Positions 31,446 to 41,049 of a stretch of DNA of 64,000 nucleotides are shown piece after piece. The DNA is from Enterococcus sp. MMGLQ5-1 (lineage in GTDB: Bacteria > Bacillota > Bacilli > Lactobacillales > Streptococcaceae). Positions within the stretch are counted from its first letter, which is position 1, and the number at the start of each line of letters is the position of its first letter. The position numbers and the translations under genes were made by a program. The notes below the pieces were generated by a model. The model saw only the letters and a list, made by a program, of their open reading frames with translations. It had not been told where the DNA came from and ran no database searches. The stretch covers positions 1-64,000 of the forward strand of contig NZ_JABJXU010000010.1 of NCBI RefSeq assembly GCF_013155265.1. The letters run 5' to 3'.

Positions 31446-34400
31446 TTGAAGCAATCAAAAATATTATTAATTTTATGTTCATTGATGCTCAATATTTTCA
31501 CTACATCGATTGTTAATATTGCTATTGCTGAAGAGCTTGAGACATCGGCTATAAGTAGTGAGAATCAATCAGGAGCCTCAGCGGATAATGCAGATGCAAG
31601 TCCTTCGACCAGTATACAAAAATCTGAAAATGAAAGCTTAAATGAGGAAGCCGTTTCATCTTCTGATCGGGATTCAGTAAGTGAAGCCTCTACTAAATCG
31701 TCAGCTGCTGAACCGGAATTGCAAATTGAACAGGGAGAAGAAATAGTAACTCGCTCTTTACCTGAAAAAACTGGAAATATTGATGTAAGTAACGCGCAAC
31801 AATTTAAGGCAGCATGGGAAAATAATGATTGCCATCAAATCACCTTAACAGCGAGTATTGCAATTGCGCTCAATTTAGCTCAAAGAACCTCAGATATTAA
31901 TATAATCGGAAATGGTTTTGAATTAAGGCTGTCAAGTACTTTGTCTTGGTCACCGGAAAGAGCACAATTAAGCTTATTTAATGACACAACATTAGGTCTA
32001 TCAAATTTGAATATAACTAATCAAGGTGGAAACTTTAGTCCAGGTTCTGGTCTTATACCTATTTTAGGCGGTAATTTGATTTTAGATGGAAAAGTGACAA
32101 TTAGGTCGGATGTTGCGAATCCAGCCATAGACCTAACAGGTACACTATCTGTTAATGAAGGTTCAAATATTACCTTGAATTCCAGAGGGGTAGGAATTTC
32201 AAATTCAAGAGAAGTGGGTACATTAAATGTTGAACGTAATGCAACTTTTATTATTAATAGTAATGGTAACGGTATAGAGAAATTTAATAATATTGATTTG
32301 AGTTCACCTGTCACCATCAATCCTGCAAGCTCAGCAACAGGCATTTCCTTTTCCAATCCTGATTCAAGATTAAATTTGAATAGTGGTGCAAATCTTACGA
32401 TATCAACTGGTGATTATGGCATTGCGAATACCTCTAACGCTGCAAATGGTACTTTGACTATGGCAGATGGCTCAAATTTAAATGTTGTTTCTAATGGTGC
32501 GGGTATTGTTGGCTTTAATCAAATTAATGTTGGCACAGCTGATGGATTGGGAGCCACAGTTGATGTTACTGCTCGTGCTAGAGTTGCTTTTAGTGCACCT
32601 AATAAAGCAAGCTCCAGCTTAATTATTAATAAAAATTCAGTTTTCAGTGCTTATGCTAATGGAACCTCTGGCAGCTATTCGGCAATTTCCAGTTTTGGCT
32701 TAATTAAAATGATCGGTGCAGAAGTTAAATTGAATTCAAGTAATTATGCTGCAATTGATAATATTACCTCATTGGATATTAATTCAGCGACTTCAATCGA
32801 TTCAACCTCAAAAATGGGTGGTGTCACTAATTTTAATGACATAAGCTTATCTGGGAGTAGCACAGCTTATACCATGAAAACGAGCGATACAGGTATAAGC
32901 ACAGGTCAGTCCTTAACGATGACCGATGGTGCTAGCTTAGCTATCTCTGCAGCAACGAGTGGCATTAAAAATGTTGCAGCTCTCAGCCTGATGAATACAA
33001 GTATTGCTTCAAATGGTACCTATACACCAACAGTTATTGGTCAATCTTGGGCCAATCTTGATTATGGAATTGATGGTGCAACGGATGTTGTATTAGCAGG
33101 CAATGTCACAATCGGAAGCGGTACTAATGGGGGCTTTGATCGGCAAACCTCGCCAAAAAGAATTGCAATTTCTGCTTCTAATTCTGTTAATTTGACTGGA
33201 AATAATAATCATATTTATGGTGGCGGTTTGGAATCCAATAGCAGTAACGTAGTTGGTGGTATTACAGCTGAGAATGTTGCCATTGAAAGTAGTGATAATA
33301 GCGTGGTGACGTATCATTCAACGGCGCCAGCTGTAACCAATGCTTATACAGGAATTAGCAATACGGCTGCCATTAAAGCAACTGGTAATGTAGCTGTTAG
33401 TGGTAGCGCAAATACGTTTATTGGAAAAGGCTATGCATTTGTCACTTCTGATGGTAATCAGCAGCAAAATTCCGTTATTTCAATCAGTGGTAATGGTAAT
33501 CAGCTCTTGCCAAAGGTAAATACAGATAATAAAGCCAATGCCATTGATACAAGTGCGCTAATAGTTTCTATCACAGGTAATAATAATAATCTGAGTGCGC
33601 AGGATAATGGCATATTGAATTGGCGGAGCAGTGCGCCTTCGGTGATAGTTGGTGGCTCGGGCAATCAGATTACTGCAACCTATAGCTCAGATGATGATAG
33701 TAATCGTGGTGTTGCCATTAATCTAACGAATAGTGTTGACGGTGTGGTGACTACAGAGGGTGGAACTGAGTCAGCTAATAGGAATGAAATTATCGGTTAT
33801 CGGGTAGCTATTAAATCAAGAGCTGTTGGTTCTGTAGGAGGCACAATCAATCTGGGTGGAAATGTATTTATTAGCTCAAACTCAGATATGACCGCAATTG
33901 GTAAAGTAATTAATTTTACGGCTGGTAATATTGAAATGAAATACATCGGCCGAATTAAGGATGACGGCGCCTCAGCAGAGATAACAGCCAAAAAATCAGT
34001 TTTATGGTCTGGTAGTAATTCAGACACATCAGGTAGTGCGGTGAATATACAAGCTGGTGCTAATGTGAAGCTTAATGGTTGGGGCTATATGGATAAGGAT
34101 AATCCTAATAAAGATAGTAATAATATCTCTTCACCGATTCATTCCTCTTTTGAATATATTAACGTTGAAAATGACGGACAGCTTGCAATTGAGAGCGTTG
34201 GTAATGCTATAAATTGGTTTAGAGATCGAGGTAGCTCCAGTACAATGAATCGTGGCTTTGCACAATATATTGTAAAACGGGGTGGCTTATTAAGCTTAAA
34301 GTCAAATAGTAAAAATCCCAATGTTGCAGTTGTGCAAAAGCTAGCTTCTGAACCAAGCTCTGGTAAAGGGAATATAGAAATTCAAAATGGTGGTTCATTC

Positions 34401-35900
34401 ATAGCGGAGGGCTCAGGTGGTTTTGTTTTTGACTTGCCTGTTGGTACAACCTTCTCTATCACTAATCCAAAGGTTTTAGATTTAAAAAATACTTCCAATC
34501 GACCAGTGTTTTCAAAACAAGCATCATCAACTGGTGAACACACTGTATTTTCGCTTAATAAAACTAATATTTCGCTGTGGCAATTACAGACGGAGCTGAG
34601 TGCAACCGAGAATACACCAGATTATTCATATTCCGATGTCAATTATGCGGATATAACAGCAACAGGTAGTGCTTTAGCCTTAACAACAGATCATTCACAG
34701 TTTGCGACAGATTTTAGAGCAACTGATGCAATGTCTAATATCAGTCGTATTCGAGCTGAAATTAAAGGTATGACGCGTGTGTACTATCAATTTGAAGAAG
34801 ATGAGACGACCAAAAAAGAATTTGCAGCGATTGGTAATTTGAATCCTGCAGTTCGATATAGCTTTGGCACTTCATTAGATTACATCTTTAAAACACAAAT
34901 TAAAGAACCTGGTGCTTCACAAATTCATTATCGCTATCAAGGCTTAACAGAGGGGATTAATGCTCTAAAGCCGCTTATTAATCACTACAATATAGCGCAG
35001 ACACTGGAAACTGATGGTATTTCACAATATTATCACGATTTTAAAGGAATGACTTGGGATGATTCATCAATGCAGTCCTTTGAAAATTGGCGTGCCTCCT
35101 ATATAGAAAGTAATGACAGCGAAGGAAATCCAGTTTATGATAATCCAGTTCTAAAACTTAAGAAAATTGATTTTGAAATAAATATTGCTGAAAGCGGATT
35201 GGATGATAATAACCAGATAACCCAACAAAATGGAAAATATGGTGATTCATCAACGGCAATCACAATAGGAAAACCAGGATATTCTGCGGTGGTTATTGTT
35301 AATAATTCTGACCCGATTATTTTATCTGAGGGAGAAGTAGTCACTCTGCCAATCCAGTATGATTTTGAAAGCATGCCGATTGATAAAAATAATAAATTTA
35401 AAGCAGTATGGCAATGGTTAGATTCTGCAGCTAGTGATGATACGATCTCTAGAAAAGGCAGCTTGAATGTTGAAATAGCATATACAAAGGGTGCCGATAT
35501 TTTTACAATTTCCTCTGCGCCAGATATTGATTTTGGGAAAAATAAAATTTCAAATGGTGCAATTTCAGCTCAAGCATTAAATGAGCCATTAGTTGTAATT
35601 GATACAGCGGATGAAAAGCAAGCCTTTTGGCGACTACAATCTCAGATTACGTCATCAAATGCTGCTACAGAAATACCGGGCAGCTATTTAGTTATCAATG
35701 ACAAAATAATTAATCAAAGCAATTCGAATTTTGTTGAAAAAACCAATGACTCAGGCCCATTAATTGTAGGTAATGAATATCACTTAATGGAACGTAGTGA
35801 TCAGGAAAAGGTAAAACTAATGATTCCTGATAAAAGTAAGATACTACCGAATAAAAAGTATGAGTATACAATCACATGGACATTATCGGTAGCCCCGTAA
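31446..35900 (+). CDS. Giant WxL-domain adhesin (1,484 residues)
   Basis: The start is TTG after AAGGAG. A signal peptide (to about residue 28) is followed by a Ser/Glu-rich linker (30-95) and about 900 residues rich in N, S, T and G with many short beta motifs (LNLNSGANLTISTG, SISGNGNQLLP, TGNNNNLS), as in pectate-lyase-like beta-helix adhesins. The last 200 residues form a WxL domain: a first W-x-L (FWRLQ near residue 1397) and the final YTITWTLSVAP. WxL domains bind peptidoglycan non-covalently. No LPxTG is present. It is first in the WxL cluster. Its length is unusually large for the family, and a role in adhesion is inference. Confidence 0.88.
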   Translation: MKQSKILLILCSLMLNIFTTSIVNIAIAEELETSAISSENQSGASADNADASPSTSIQKSENESLNEEAVSSSDRDSVSEASTKSSAAEPELQIEQGEEIVTRSLPEKTGNIDVSNAQQFKAAWENNDCHQITLTASIAIALNLAQRTSDINIIGNGFELRLSSTLSWSPERAQLSLFNDTTLGLSNLNITNQGGNFSPGSGLIPILGGNLILDGKVTIRSDVANPAIDLTGTLSVNEGSNITLNSRGVGISNSREVGTLNVERNATFIINSNGNGIEKFNNIDLSSPVTINPASSATGISFSNPDSRLNLNSGANLTISTGDYGIANTSNAANGTLTMADGSNLNVVSNGAGIVGFNQINVGTADGLGATVDVTARARVAFSAPNKASSSLIINKNSVFSAYANGTSGSYSAISSFGLIKMIGAEVKLNSSNYAAIDNITSLDINSATSIDSTSKMGGVTNFNDISLSGSSTAYTMKTSDTGISTGQSLTMTDGASLAISAATSGIKNVAALSLMNTSIASNGTYTPTVIGQSWANLDYGIDGATDVVLAGNVTIGSGTNGGFDRQTSPKRIAISASNSVNLTGNNNHIYGGGLESNSSNVVGGITAENVAIESSDNSVVTYHSTAPAVTNAYTGISNTAAIKATGNVAVSGSANTFIGKGYAFVTSDGNQQQNSVISISGNGNQLLPKVNTDNKANAIDTSALIVSITGNNNNLSAQDNGILNWRSSAPSVIVGGSGNQITATYSSDDDSNRGVAINLTNSVDGVVTTEGGTESANRNEIIGYRVAIKSRAVGSVGGTINLGGNVFISSNSDMTAIGKVINFTAGNIEMKYIGRIKDDGASAEITAKKSVLWSGSNSDTSGSAVNIQAGANVKLNGWGYMDKDNPNKDSNNISSPIHSSFEYINVENDGQLAIESVGNAINWFRDRGSSSTMNRGFAQYIVKRGGLLSLKSNSKNPNVAVVQKLASEPSSGKGNIEIQNGGSFIAEGSGGFVFDLPVGTTFSITNPKVLDLKNTSNRPVFSKQASSTGEHTVFSLNKTNISLWQLQTELSATENTPDYSYSDVNYADITATGSALALTTDHSQFATDFRATDAMSNISRIRAEIKGMTRVYYQFEEDETTKKEFAAIGNLNPAVRYSFGTSLDYIFKTQIKEPGASQIHYRYQGLTEGINALKPLINHYNIAQTLETDGISQYYHDFKGMTWDDSSMQSFENWRASYIESNDSEGNPVYDNPVLKLKKIDFEINIAESGLDDNNQITQQNGKYGDSSTAITIGKPGYSAVVIVNNSDPIILSEGEVVTLPIQYDFESMPIDKNNKFKAVWQWLDSAASDDTISRKGSLNVEIAYTKGADIFTISSAPDIDFGKNKISNGAISAQALNEPLVVIDTADEKQAFWRLQSQITSSNAATEIPGSYLVINDKIINQSNSNFVEKTNDSGPLIVGNEYHLMERSDQEKVKLMIPDKSKILPNKKYEYTITWTLSVAP

Positions 35901-35989
35901 TTTATTAATTTAGTTACCAATTTTCTTATTTATTAATCTAAGAAATTTGATATAAAAAAAGCCGATAGGCAAAAGGAGAAAAAGATATT

Positions 35990-36736
35990 ATGAAAAGAAA
36001 CAAAATTATGATGGCAAGTGCATTAGGTCTATTAGCTGCTACAACTTTAAGTGGTGCTCTAACTACTTTTGCTGATGATTCAATTGTTGATACTAAGGGT
36101 AAGGTTGAGTTTACGGAAGTTACTGAAAATAATACAGACCCACAATTACCAGGAACTGATCCAGCAAATCCTGAAGGACCAGGTGCTGGCACTGGAGAAG
36201 GTGATGGCGATATAACTAAATTATTACGCTTGGATTACATATCTAATTTAGATTTTGGCACACATCCAGCGCCAGCAACGACGACTATTTATAAAGCAAA
36301 ATCGGTTGTAACCTCTGCTAATAATTACGTGGCGCCATGGTTACAGGTTTCGGATTTACGTTATCAAAGTGCGACACCAGCAACTGGTTGGAATTTAAAG
36401 GTGCAATGGAATGATGTACCAACCAGTACAAGTGATGCAACCAAAAAATTAACTGGTGCTAAATTACAATTAAAGGCAGCGGCAATTGGAGATGCTACTG
36501 CTTCATCAGTAGTTACTGTTTCTAGTCAAGCAGCAACTGTATTATCCGCAGGTACTGATACAGGTAAAAACGTAACATATGGTACCTTTGGTGCGGTTTC
36601 AGATGGCAAATTTACGCTTTTGGATAGTGCAGATTCAACTACTGAAGCGGCAACCTTGGAGGTAATTGGTGGATCAGCAGATGCTGGACAAACCTATGAG
36701 TCTACATTGACGTGGACACTTTCAGCACAGCCTTAA
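35990..36736 (+). CDS. WxL-domain surface protein (CscC-like)
   Basis: The 248-residue protein has a signal peptide (MKRNKIMMASALGLLAATTL ... FADD), a proline/glycine spacer (DPANPEGPGAGTGEGDG) and a complete WxL domain, with first motif GWNLKVQW and the C-terminal TLTWTLSAQP. It is the standard short WxL protein that coats the wall by binding peptidoglycan. The AAAAGGAG ribosome site is strong, and the gene is 90 bases after the giant WxL gene. Its high alanine/threonine content and lack of repeats fit the CscC class. Confidence 0.93.
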   Translation: MKRNKIMMASALGLLAATTLSGALTTFADDSIVDTKGKVEFTEVTENNTDPQLPGTDPANPEGPGAGTGEGDGDITKLLRLDYISNLDFGTHPAPATTTIYKAKSVVTSANNYVAPWLQVSDLRYQSATPATGWNLKVQWNDVPTSTSDATKKLTGAKLQLKAAAIGDATASSVVTVSSQAATVLSAGTDTGKNVTYGTFGAVSDGKFTLLDSADSTTEAATLEVIGGSADAGQTYESTLTWTLSAQP

Positions 36737-36760
36737 GAAAAACGATAGAAAATATAGGAT

Positions 36761-36807
36761 ATGCGTACGTATTTTTAAAAATTTAATTTTTAAAAATGGG
36801 TACGCAT
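36761..36807. terminator. Long AT-rich hairpin within the WxL cluster
   Basis: ATGCGTAC and GTACGCAT close a stem that continues through mirrored A/T runs (ATTTTTAAAAATT and its complement). It lies between the short WxL gene and the DUF916 gene. It lacks a T run after the stem, so partial termination or message stabilisation is possible. Confidence 0.5.
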
Positions 36808-36839
36808 GTATCTATTATGAAAGGAAATTAAACATTAAT

Positions 36840-37898
36840 ATGAAACGAAAAAAATTATTGATTCTTATTATATCGATAATATCAATTTTTATGATTAAAA
36901 TTGATTTGGCTGCTGCGGACAATGTAGGCTTTAGTGTCACTCCTATTTTTCCCGCTAATCAAATTGATTCAACTAAAGGTTATTTTAATTTAGAGATGGC
37001 TGCTGGTGAAGTACAAGAAATTCATCTAACCTTGAAAAATAACAAAAATCAAGAAATAACTATTATATCGGAGATTGGCCCAGCCACTACAAATGATAAC
37101 GGTGTGGTTGATTATTCAGAGTCAAAAATTGATGATTTAGATGATACTTTAAAATTTAATCTTGCAGATCTGGTTCAATACCCAAAGGAAGTCGTCATTA
37201 AGCCTAATGAATCTATAGATTATATTATTAATATTACAATGCCAAATAAGGCTATCACAGGTCTAATCGCTGGTGGTATCACCTTTAAAGAAAAAAATAC
37301 GAATCAAACCACTAATAACTCCGATACGACGAATACGAACGGTATAGCTTTGAAAAATGAAGTTCAGTATATGGATGCCATTTTAATTCAACAAAATTCT
37401 GATCCAGTTACGCCTGAGATAAAAATTAATAATGTCAAGGCGGGGCAGAATAATGCCAGGAATGTGATTTTAGCTAATCTACAAAATCCAACCAGCACTT
37501 ACATTAATAATATTGAAAGTACAGTTAAGGTATCTAAAAAAGGTGTAGATAAGGTAATATATACTCAAAAAACGTCTAGTCAGCAAATGGCACCAAATTC
37601 AAATTTTAACTATACTTTGAACTTAGAAAATAATACAGCATTTACTGCGGGAGAGTATGTTTGGAAACAAACCATTACGAGTGGAGATTATAAGTGGCAC
37701 TTTTCTAAAACATTTACGATTACAGCAAAAGAGGCCAACTCGTTGAACGCTGAGGACGTAACAATTGAAAAAAATGATCATCTTTATTTATATTTTCTAA
37801 TTGGTTTTTGTTGTATCCTGACATTTATTATTATTTTATTGGTGGTTCGCAATCAAAAATTGAGAAGAACTCAAAAAAATAGTGAAGGTACTAGTTAA
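36840..37898 (+). CDS. DUF916/DUF3324 WxL-associated membrane protein (CscA-like)
   Basis: The 352-residue protein has a signal peptide, then a DUF916 domain (about 30-150; begins GFSVTPIFPANQIDSTKGYF) and a DUF3324 domain (about 160-300), then one transmembrane helix (YLYFLIGFCCILTFIIILLV) and a basic cytoplasmic tail. This architecture is the partner protein present in every WxL cluster; recent names are WxL-interacting protein (peptidoglycan and host binding). It is anchored in the membrane and thought to hold or present WxL proteins. It precedes the small LPxTG gene by 16 bases. Confidence 0.93.
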   Translation: MKRKKLLILIISIISIFMIKIDLAAADNVGFSVTPIFPANQIDSTKGYFNLEMAAGEVQEIHLTLKNNKNQEITIISEIGPATTNDNGVVDYSESKIDDLDDTLKFNLADLVQYPKEVVIKPNESIDYIINITMPNKAITGLIAGGITFKEKNTNQTTNNSDTTNTNGIALKNEVQYMDAILIQQNSDPVTPEIKINNVKAGQNNARNVILANLQNPTSTYINNIESTVKVSKKGVDKVIYTQKTSSQQMAPNSNFNYTLNLENNTAFTAGEYVWKQTITSGDYKWHFSKTFTITAKEANSLNAEDVTIEKNDHLYLYFLIGFCCILTFIIILLVVRNQKLRRTQKNSEGTS

Positions 37899-37914
37899 AA
37901 GGGGGCAGTTTGTC

Positions 37915-38241
37915 ATGAAAAAGCTACAAATAGCCTGTGTTAAGATTATTCTTCTAATTTTCTTAGCATCATGCTCTATGATTATTTTAAACAATTCTGT
38001 AAATGCTTTTGAAAACAATTCAAATGCAGGGATAACTTTTACTGATCCAATAGCATCAAGCACTACCACTAATTCAAAATCAGATATCAAATCAGACAGT
38101 AGAGAAAAAAAGAGCCTGCCTAAAACTAGTGAAACCAAAAATCAATTTCTAAGCTTTATCGGTCTACTGATTATCTTAGTAATTCTATTTTTTGCCATCA
38201 GGCATAACTACAAAAATGATAATTCAAATGAATATAAATAA
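37915..38241 (+). CDS. Small LPxTG wall-anchored protein of the WxL cluster (CscB-like)
   Basis: From ATG 37915, nine bases after AGGGGG, the protein has 108 residues. It has a signal peptide (to about residue 35), a short polar linker of about 30 residues, and a sortase signal: LPKTSE, hydrophobic helix (FIGLLIILVILFFAI), and basic tail. Such mini-LPxTG proteins belong to the csc/WxL cluster. An upstream in-frame GTG at 37882 overlaps the previous gene and has no ribosome site. Confidence 0.85.
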   Translation: MKKLQIACVKIILLIFLASCSMIILNNSVNAFENNSNAGITFTDPIASSTTTNSKSDIKSDSREKKSLPKTSETKNQFLSFIGLLIILVILFFAIRHNYKNDNSNEYK

Positions 38242-39155
38242 TAGGAATGTGACAAAAGTCCTAACTTTTTTGTATTGTTCGTAATTTACGGAGGACAATA
38301 CGACAAAGACTAGTCAACGTCTAAGCGGAAAATCCGCTAAGGCACGTTGCCATAAGTTTTTATGTAATTCGCTGAAGCGACAGCTTCAATGCCATAGGAA
38401 AATAGACAAAATTTTGAACATTGTCAAAAAAGCTGTAACGACTTGCTTTGAAAGTTGAGCATAAGACTGGAAAATAGTAAAGGCGTTCTTTGCCTATCTA
38501 TTTTTTCAGCTTATGCCGATACTTTCAAGCCGTTGAAGCTAGATTGTCAAAAAAGCTGAAATGACTGTTTAGCGTTAATGGGTTAAATCAACTAGAAAAG
38601 TAGTGATACAAGTATGTCTTGCAATTTGGCAAAAATCGCCAAAGTGAATGAATGCAAGACTAGCTTGTTCGCACTTTTTCTTTAATTTCCTATACGCTGG
38701 TCATTGAAGCTGATTGTTTAAAAAGCGTAAACGGCTTGTTCCGAAATATGCGTCTAAGCAGAAAATAATTGCTTAATCTTATCCACGACCTCTAAGCACT
38801 TTAGTGCTTAGAGGTCGTGGATAATGGCGTTTTTTTGCCATGCCGACTAACTGCCTCAAATTTCAGAATGAAATTTGAGGCAGTTAGTCAGTAAGGTATG
38901 CAATTGAATTATTTTTTCTTGTATCGAATATTTCAAGCCGTTGGAGCTAGATTACCTAAACAATCTCAAAAAAAGTACATTTTCTGTTCGAGCGTAGTAT
39001 GCCCGAGCAAATAAACGCGAAATTGGCTTGTCTATTTTTCACAGTTTTAATAAGAGAAAGAAATTACCTTGCTTTATAATTTTTTGACAAGGTAATTTAG
39101 CCTATTTTCTAAGTCGTTGAATGTTTTTTTCCCACCTTTGTTTTAGCTTTAAAAT
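38242..39155. repeat. Noncoding array of long hairpins with recurring spacer motifs
   Basis: About 900 bases without an open gene. It contains at least four long stem-loops: 38446-38529 (CTTTGAAAGT/ACTTTCAAG outer arms with nested GCATAAG/CTTATGC and AGGC/GCCT), 38616-38660 (GTCTTGCA/TGCAAGAC with inner TTTGGC/GCCAAA), 38779-38824 (two perfect 22-base arms) and 38845-38889 (two perfect 20-base arms). Between them a motif recurs: TTTCAAGCCGTTG then (A/G)AGCTAGATT at 38523-38545 and 38931-38953, and variants of ATTGTCAAAAAAGCTG near 38421, 38545 and 38710. The end (GCGTTTTTTTGCCATGCC ... GGTATGCAATTGAA) resembles 21850-21930. It may be a REP-like repeat family or a structured RNA. Confidence 0.65.
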
Positions 39156-40622
39156 TTAATTATTAAATTTTGCTTGACGAATATTTCGGATTTCATTAGC
39201 GATTTTTACCCAGTCATTATCCATTAAAGCCATATCAATGATGATTTTTTTACATGAGGTCTTGAAATCAGAAATGTTGGTAAGAATTAAATCATAATTT
39301 TCGATACTCTCTAAAGAATCATTTACGTAAATTGGATAAAAATTTGCAAAGTTTGAATGCTGCAAATTGAGCTGCTCCACTATAAAGTTAGAATGTGCAG
39401 TAAAGCTGTTTAATAAAATACCTACATTGACTTTTGGTTGTCTCAAAATAATTGAATATAAAAGATGGTCCCAATTTATAATAACTCTAAAGAATATTTC
39501 GTAGATATTAATTTCAACCGACACAATTGGCTCGATATGCTGTTCAAAAATATGCTTGAAATTTAAGAAAAAATCCTCCGAGATTTCTTTGTTTTCTAAA
39601 ATAAAACGTGTTGATGAATCGTTTAAGATAAAAGTTGGTATTTTTCGATATTCCATTTCAGATAAATAATTAACAATTTCAAGAATTAAATCTTGTTTGT
39701 TCACGATTGGGATTGAGTAGCTGCTTGAAAGTTGATTCAAAAATGCTTCTGTAGCGATTGTTTTTTCTTGAATTACTTTATCCTTTTGATTCGCCATTAA
39801 GTATTGGTATGAAAATTGATAGGGGAAATCAAGATAATTTGAAAATATTCTCACAATTATATCTGAGGTTAAATCCATTTTAAAAATAGCCTTGAAAGAA
39901 TTGACAAACTCACTTGAAGATAATGAGCTTAAATTTAATCCAGTGTGGATTTTTTCAGGGTTTGGCAATGCCTTATATTGAAAACCAGATTTTTGCCGAT
40001 ACAAATTAATAAGCACTTTAGTTGTATCATGGCCAATTTCCGTAATTTGACTTTTTTTACCCCAATCCTTGTGAATTGTCTTATAAAATTCTATAAATAG
40101 GTCTATTTGTGCTTCTGGAAATGGATATGGTCGACTTGGATAAGCTTCAAGGAAATAAATTGTATAGAGGTCAATAATATTTTTTTCATCGCCCACAACT
40201 CTAAGCGGTCGAGTTTTGATTTCAATATTAAATGGTGAGAGTATTTTTCTAAGCTCACTTAGTTTTCTTTTCAGGGTTGATAAACTTAAAAATAATTCTT
40301 GAGAAAGGTCAAAAATCGTGAGCTGAGAGTTGAAAAATAATTTTTCAAGAATGTTAAAATAAATGTTGTTCTTTAAAAAATTAGCATAGATATTAGAAAT
40401 ATTTTCACTTTTAACAGTCACTAAATTTAAAGAGGATTTGGTGGTTTCAAAATAATTAGGCGTAATAATTGAATTAATCTTTTTGATTTCATATTCAATT
40501 TGATCTGTTTCAATTGAAAATTCGCTATTTAATTTAGATAATTGTATTTGATTATTTGTGTAGGCCTCTTCAATTAACTTAATATAAGTTATTTCTTTCT
40601 TGGTAAAAAAATTTGTAAACAA
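39156..40622 (-). CDS. Mga-type helix-turn-helix transcription regulator
   Basis: The 488-residue protein has an N-terminal Mga-like winged-helix pair: a first helix-turn-helix (about 10-55) and the better conserved second, LTIFDLSQELFLSLSTLKRK near residues 100-120. The rest matches Mga/AtxA-type regulators, with PRD-like helical domains and a C-terminal EIIB-like fold (VNVGILLNSFTAHSNF ... ILTNISDFK). Mga-type regulators activate surface and virulence genes and can respond to the PTS. It is convergent with the WxL cluster, which often carries such a regulator next to it, so the WxL genes are its likely targets. Confidence 0.82.
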   Translation of the reverse strand: MFTNFFTKKEITYIKLIEEAYTNNQIQLSKLNSEFSIETDQIEYEIKKINSIITPNYFETTKSSLNLVTVKSENISNIYANFLKNNIYFNILEKLFFNSQLTIFDLSQELFLSLSTLKRKLSELRKILSPFNIEIKTRPLRVVGDEKNIIDLYTIYFLEAYPSRPYPFPEAQIDLFIEFYKTIHKDWGKKSQITEIGHDTTKVLINLYRQKSGFQYKALPNPEKIHTGLNLSSLSSSEFVNSFKAIFKMDLTSDIIVRIFSNYLDFPYQFSYQYLMANQKDKVIQEKTIATEAFLNQLSSSYSIPIVNKQDLILEIVNYLSEMEYRKIPTFILNDSSTRFILENKEISEDFFLNFKHIFEQHIEPIVSVEINIYEIFFRVIINWDHLLYSIILRQPKVNVGILLNSFTAHSNFIVEQLNLQHSNFANFYPIYVNDSLESIENYDLILTNISDFKTSCKKIIIDMALMDNDWVKIANEIRNIRQAKFNN

Positions 40623-41049
40623 AAACTCACTTCCTCATTCAAATAGATAGGATATTTATAACATTTTAAAAATTGTCTGAGGTTATTATATCATTTGTAT
40701 TATTCTATTTGAAAATAAAAAAATTATAAAATCAGATAATAAAATAACTTTAAGTTATAGATTGAATAATTTTAAATATATCTTATTTATAATAAGTAAC
40801 GAAAATGAAATTTTGAGAATTAATATTTTAAGTAGATAGTAAATATTATTATTTGTTTAATTATTAGGCAATAACTATAATAGATTAAAATGATTCTGGT
40901 CTAATGCTTTTTTAGAATAAATGAGTAATATTAATTTTAAAGCATACTATTTAAAAATAAAAAATGATAAATGTAAATAAAAGTTAAATTTAGTGTGTTT
41001 TTGGCTTACCATATATGAGTATCAATAAAAATATATGGGGGAAATTGGA
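40623..41049. other. AT-rich region between divergent regulator and recombinase genes
   Basis: About 425 very AT-rich bases. Just before the recombinase, CCATATAT at 41010 and ATATATGG at 41032 form an inverted repeat that may be an operator or recombination site. I see no gene. Confidence 0.4.

Noticed and set aside
40640-41049. Invertible promoter for the serine recombinase
   Set aside because: Only one short inverted repeat is visible; no pair of longer sites flanks a promoter.
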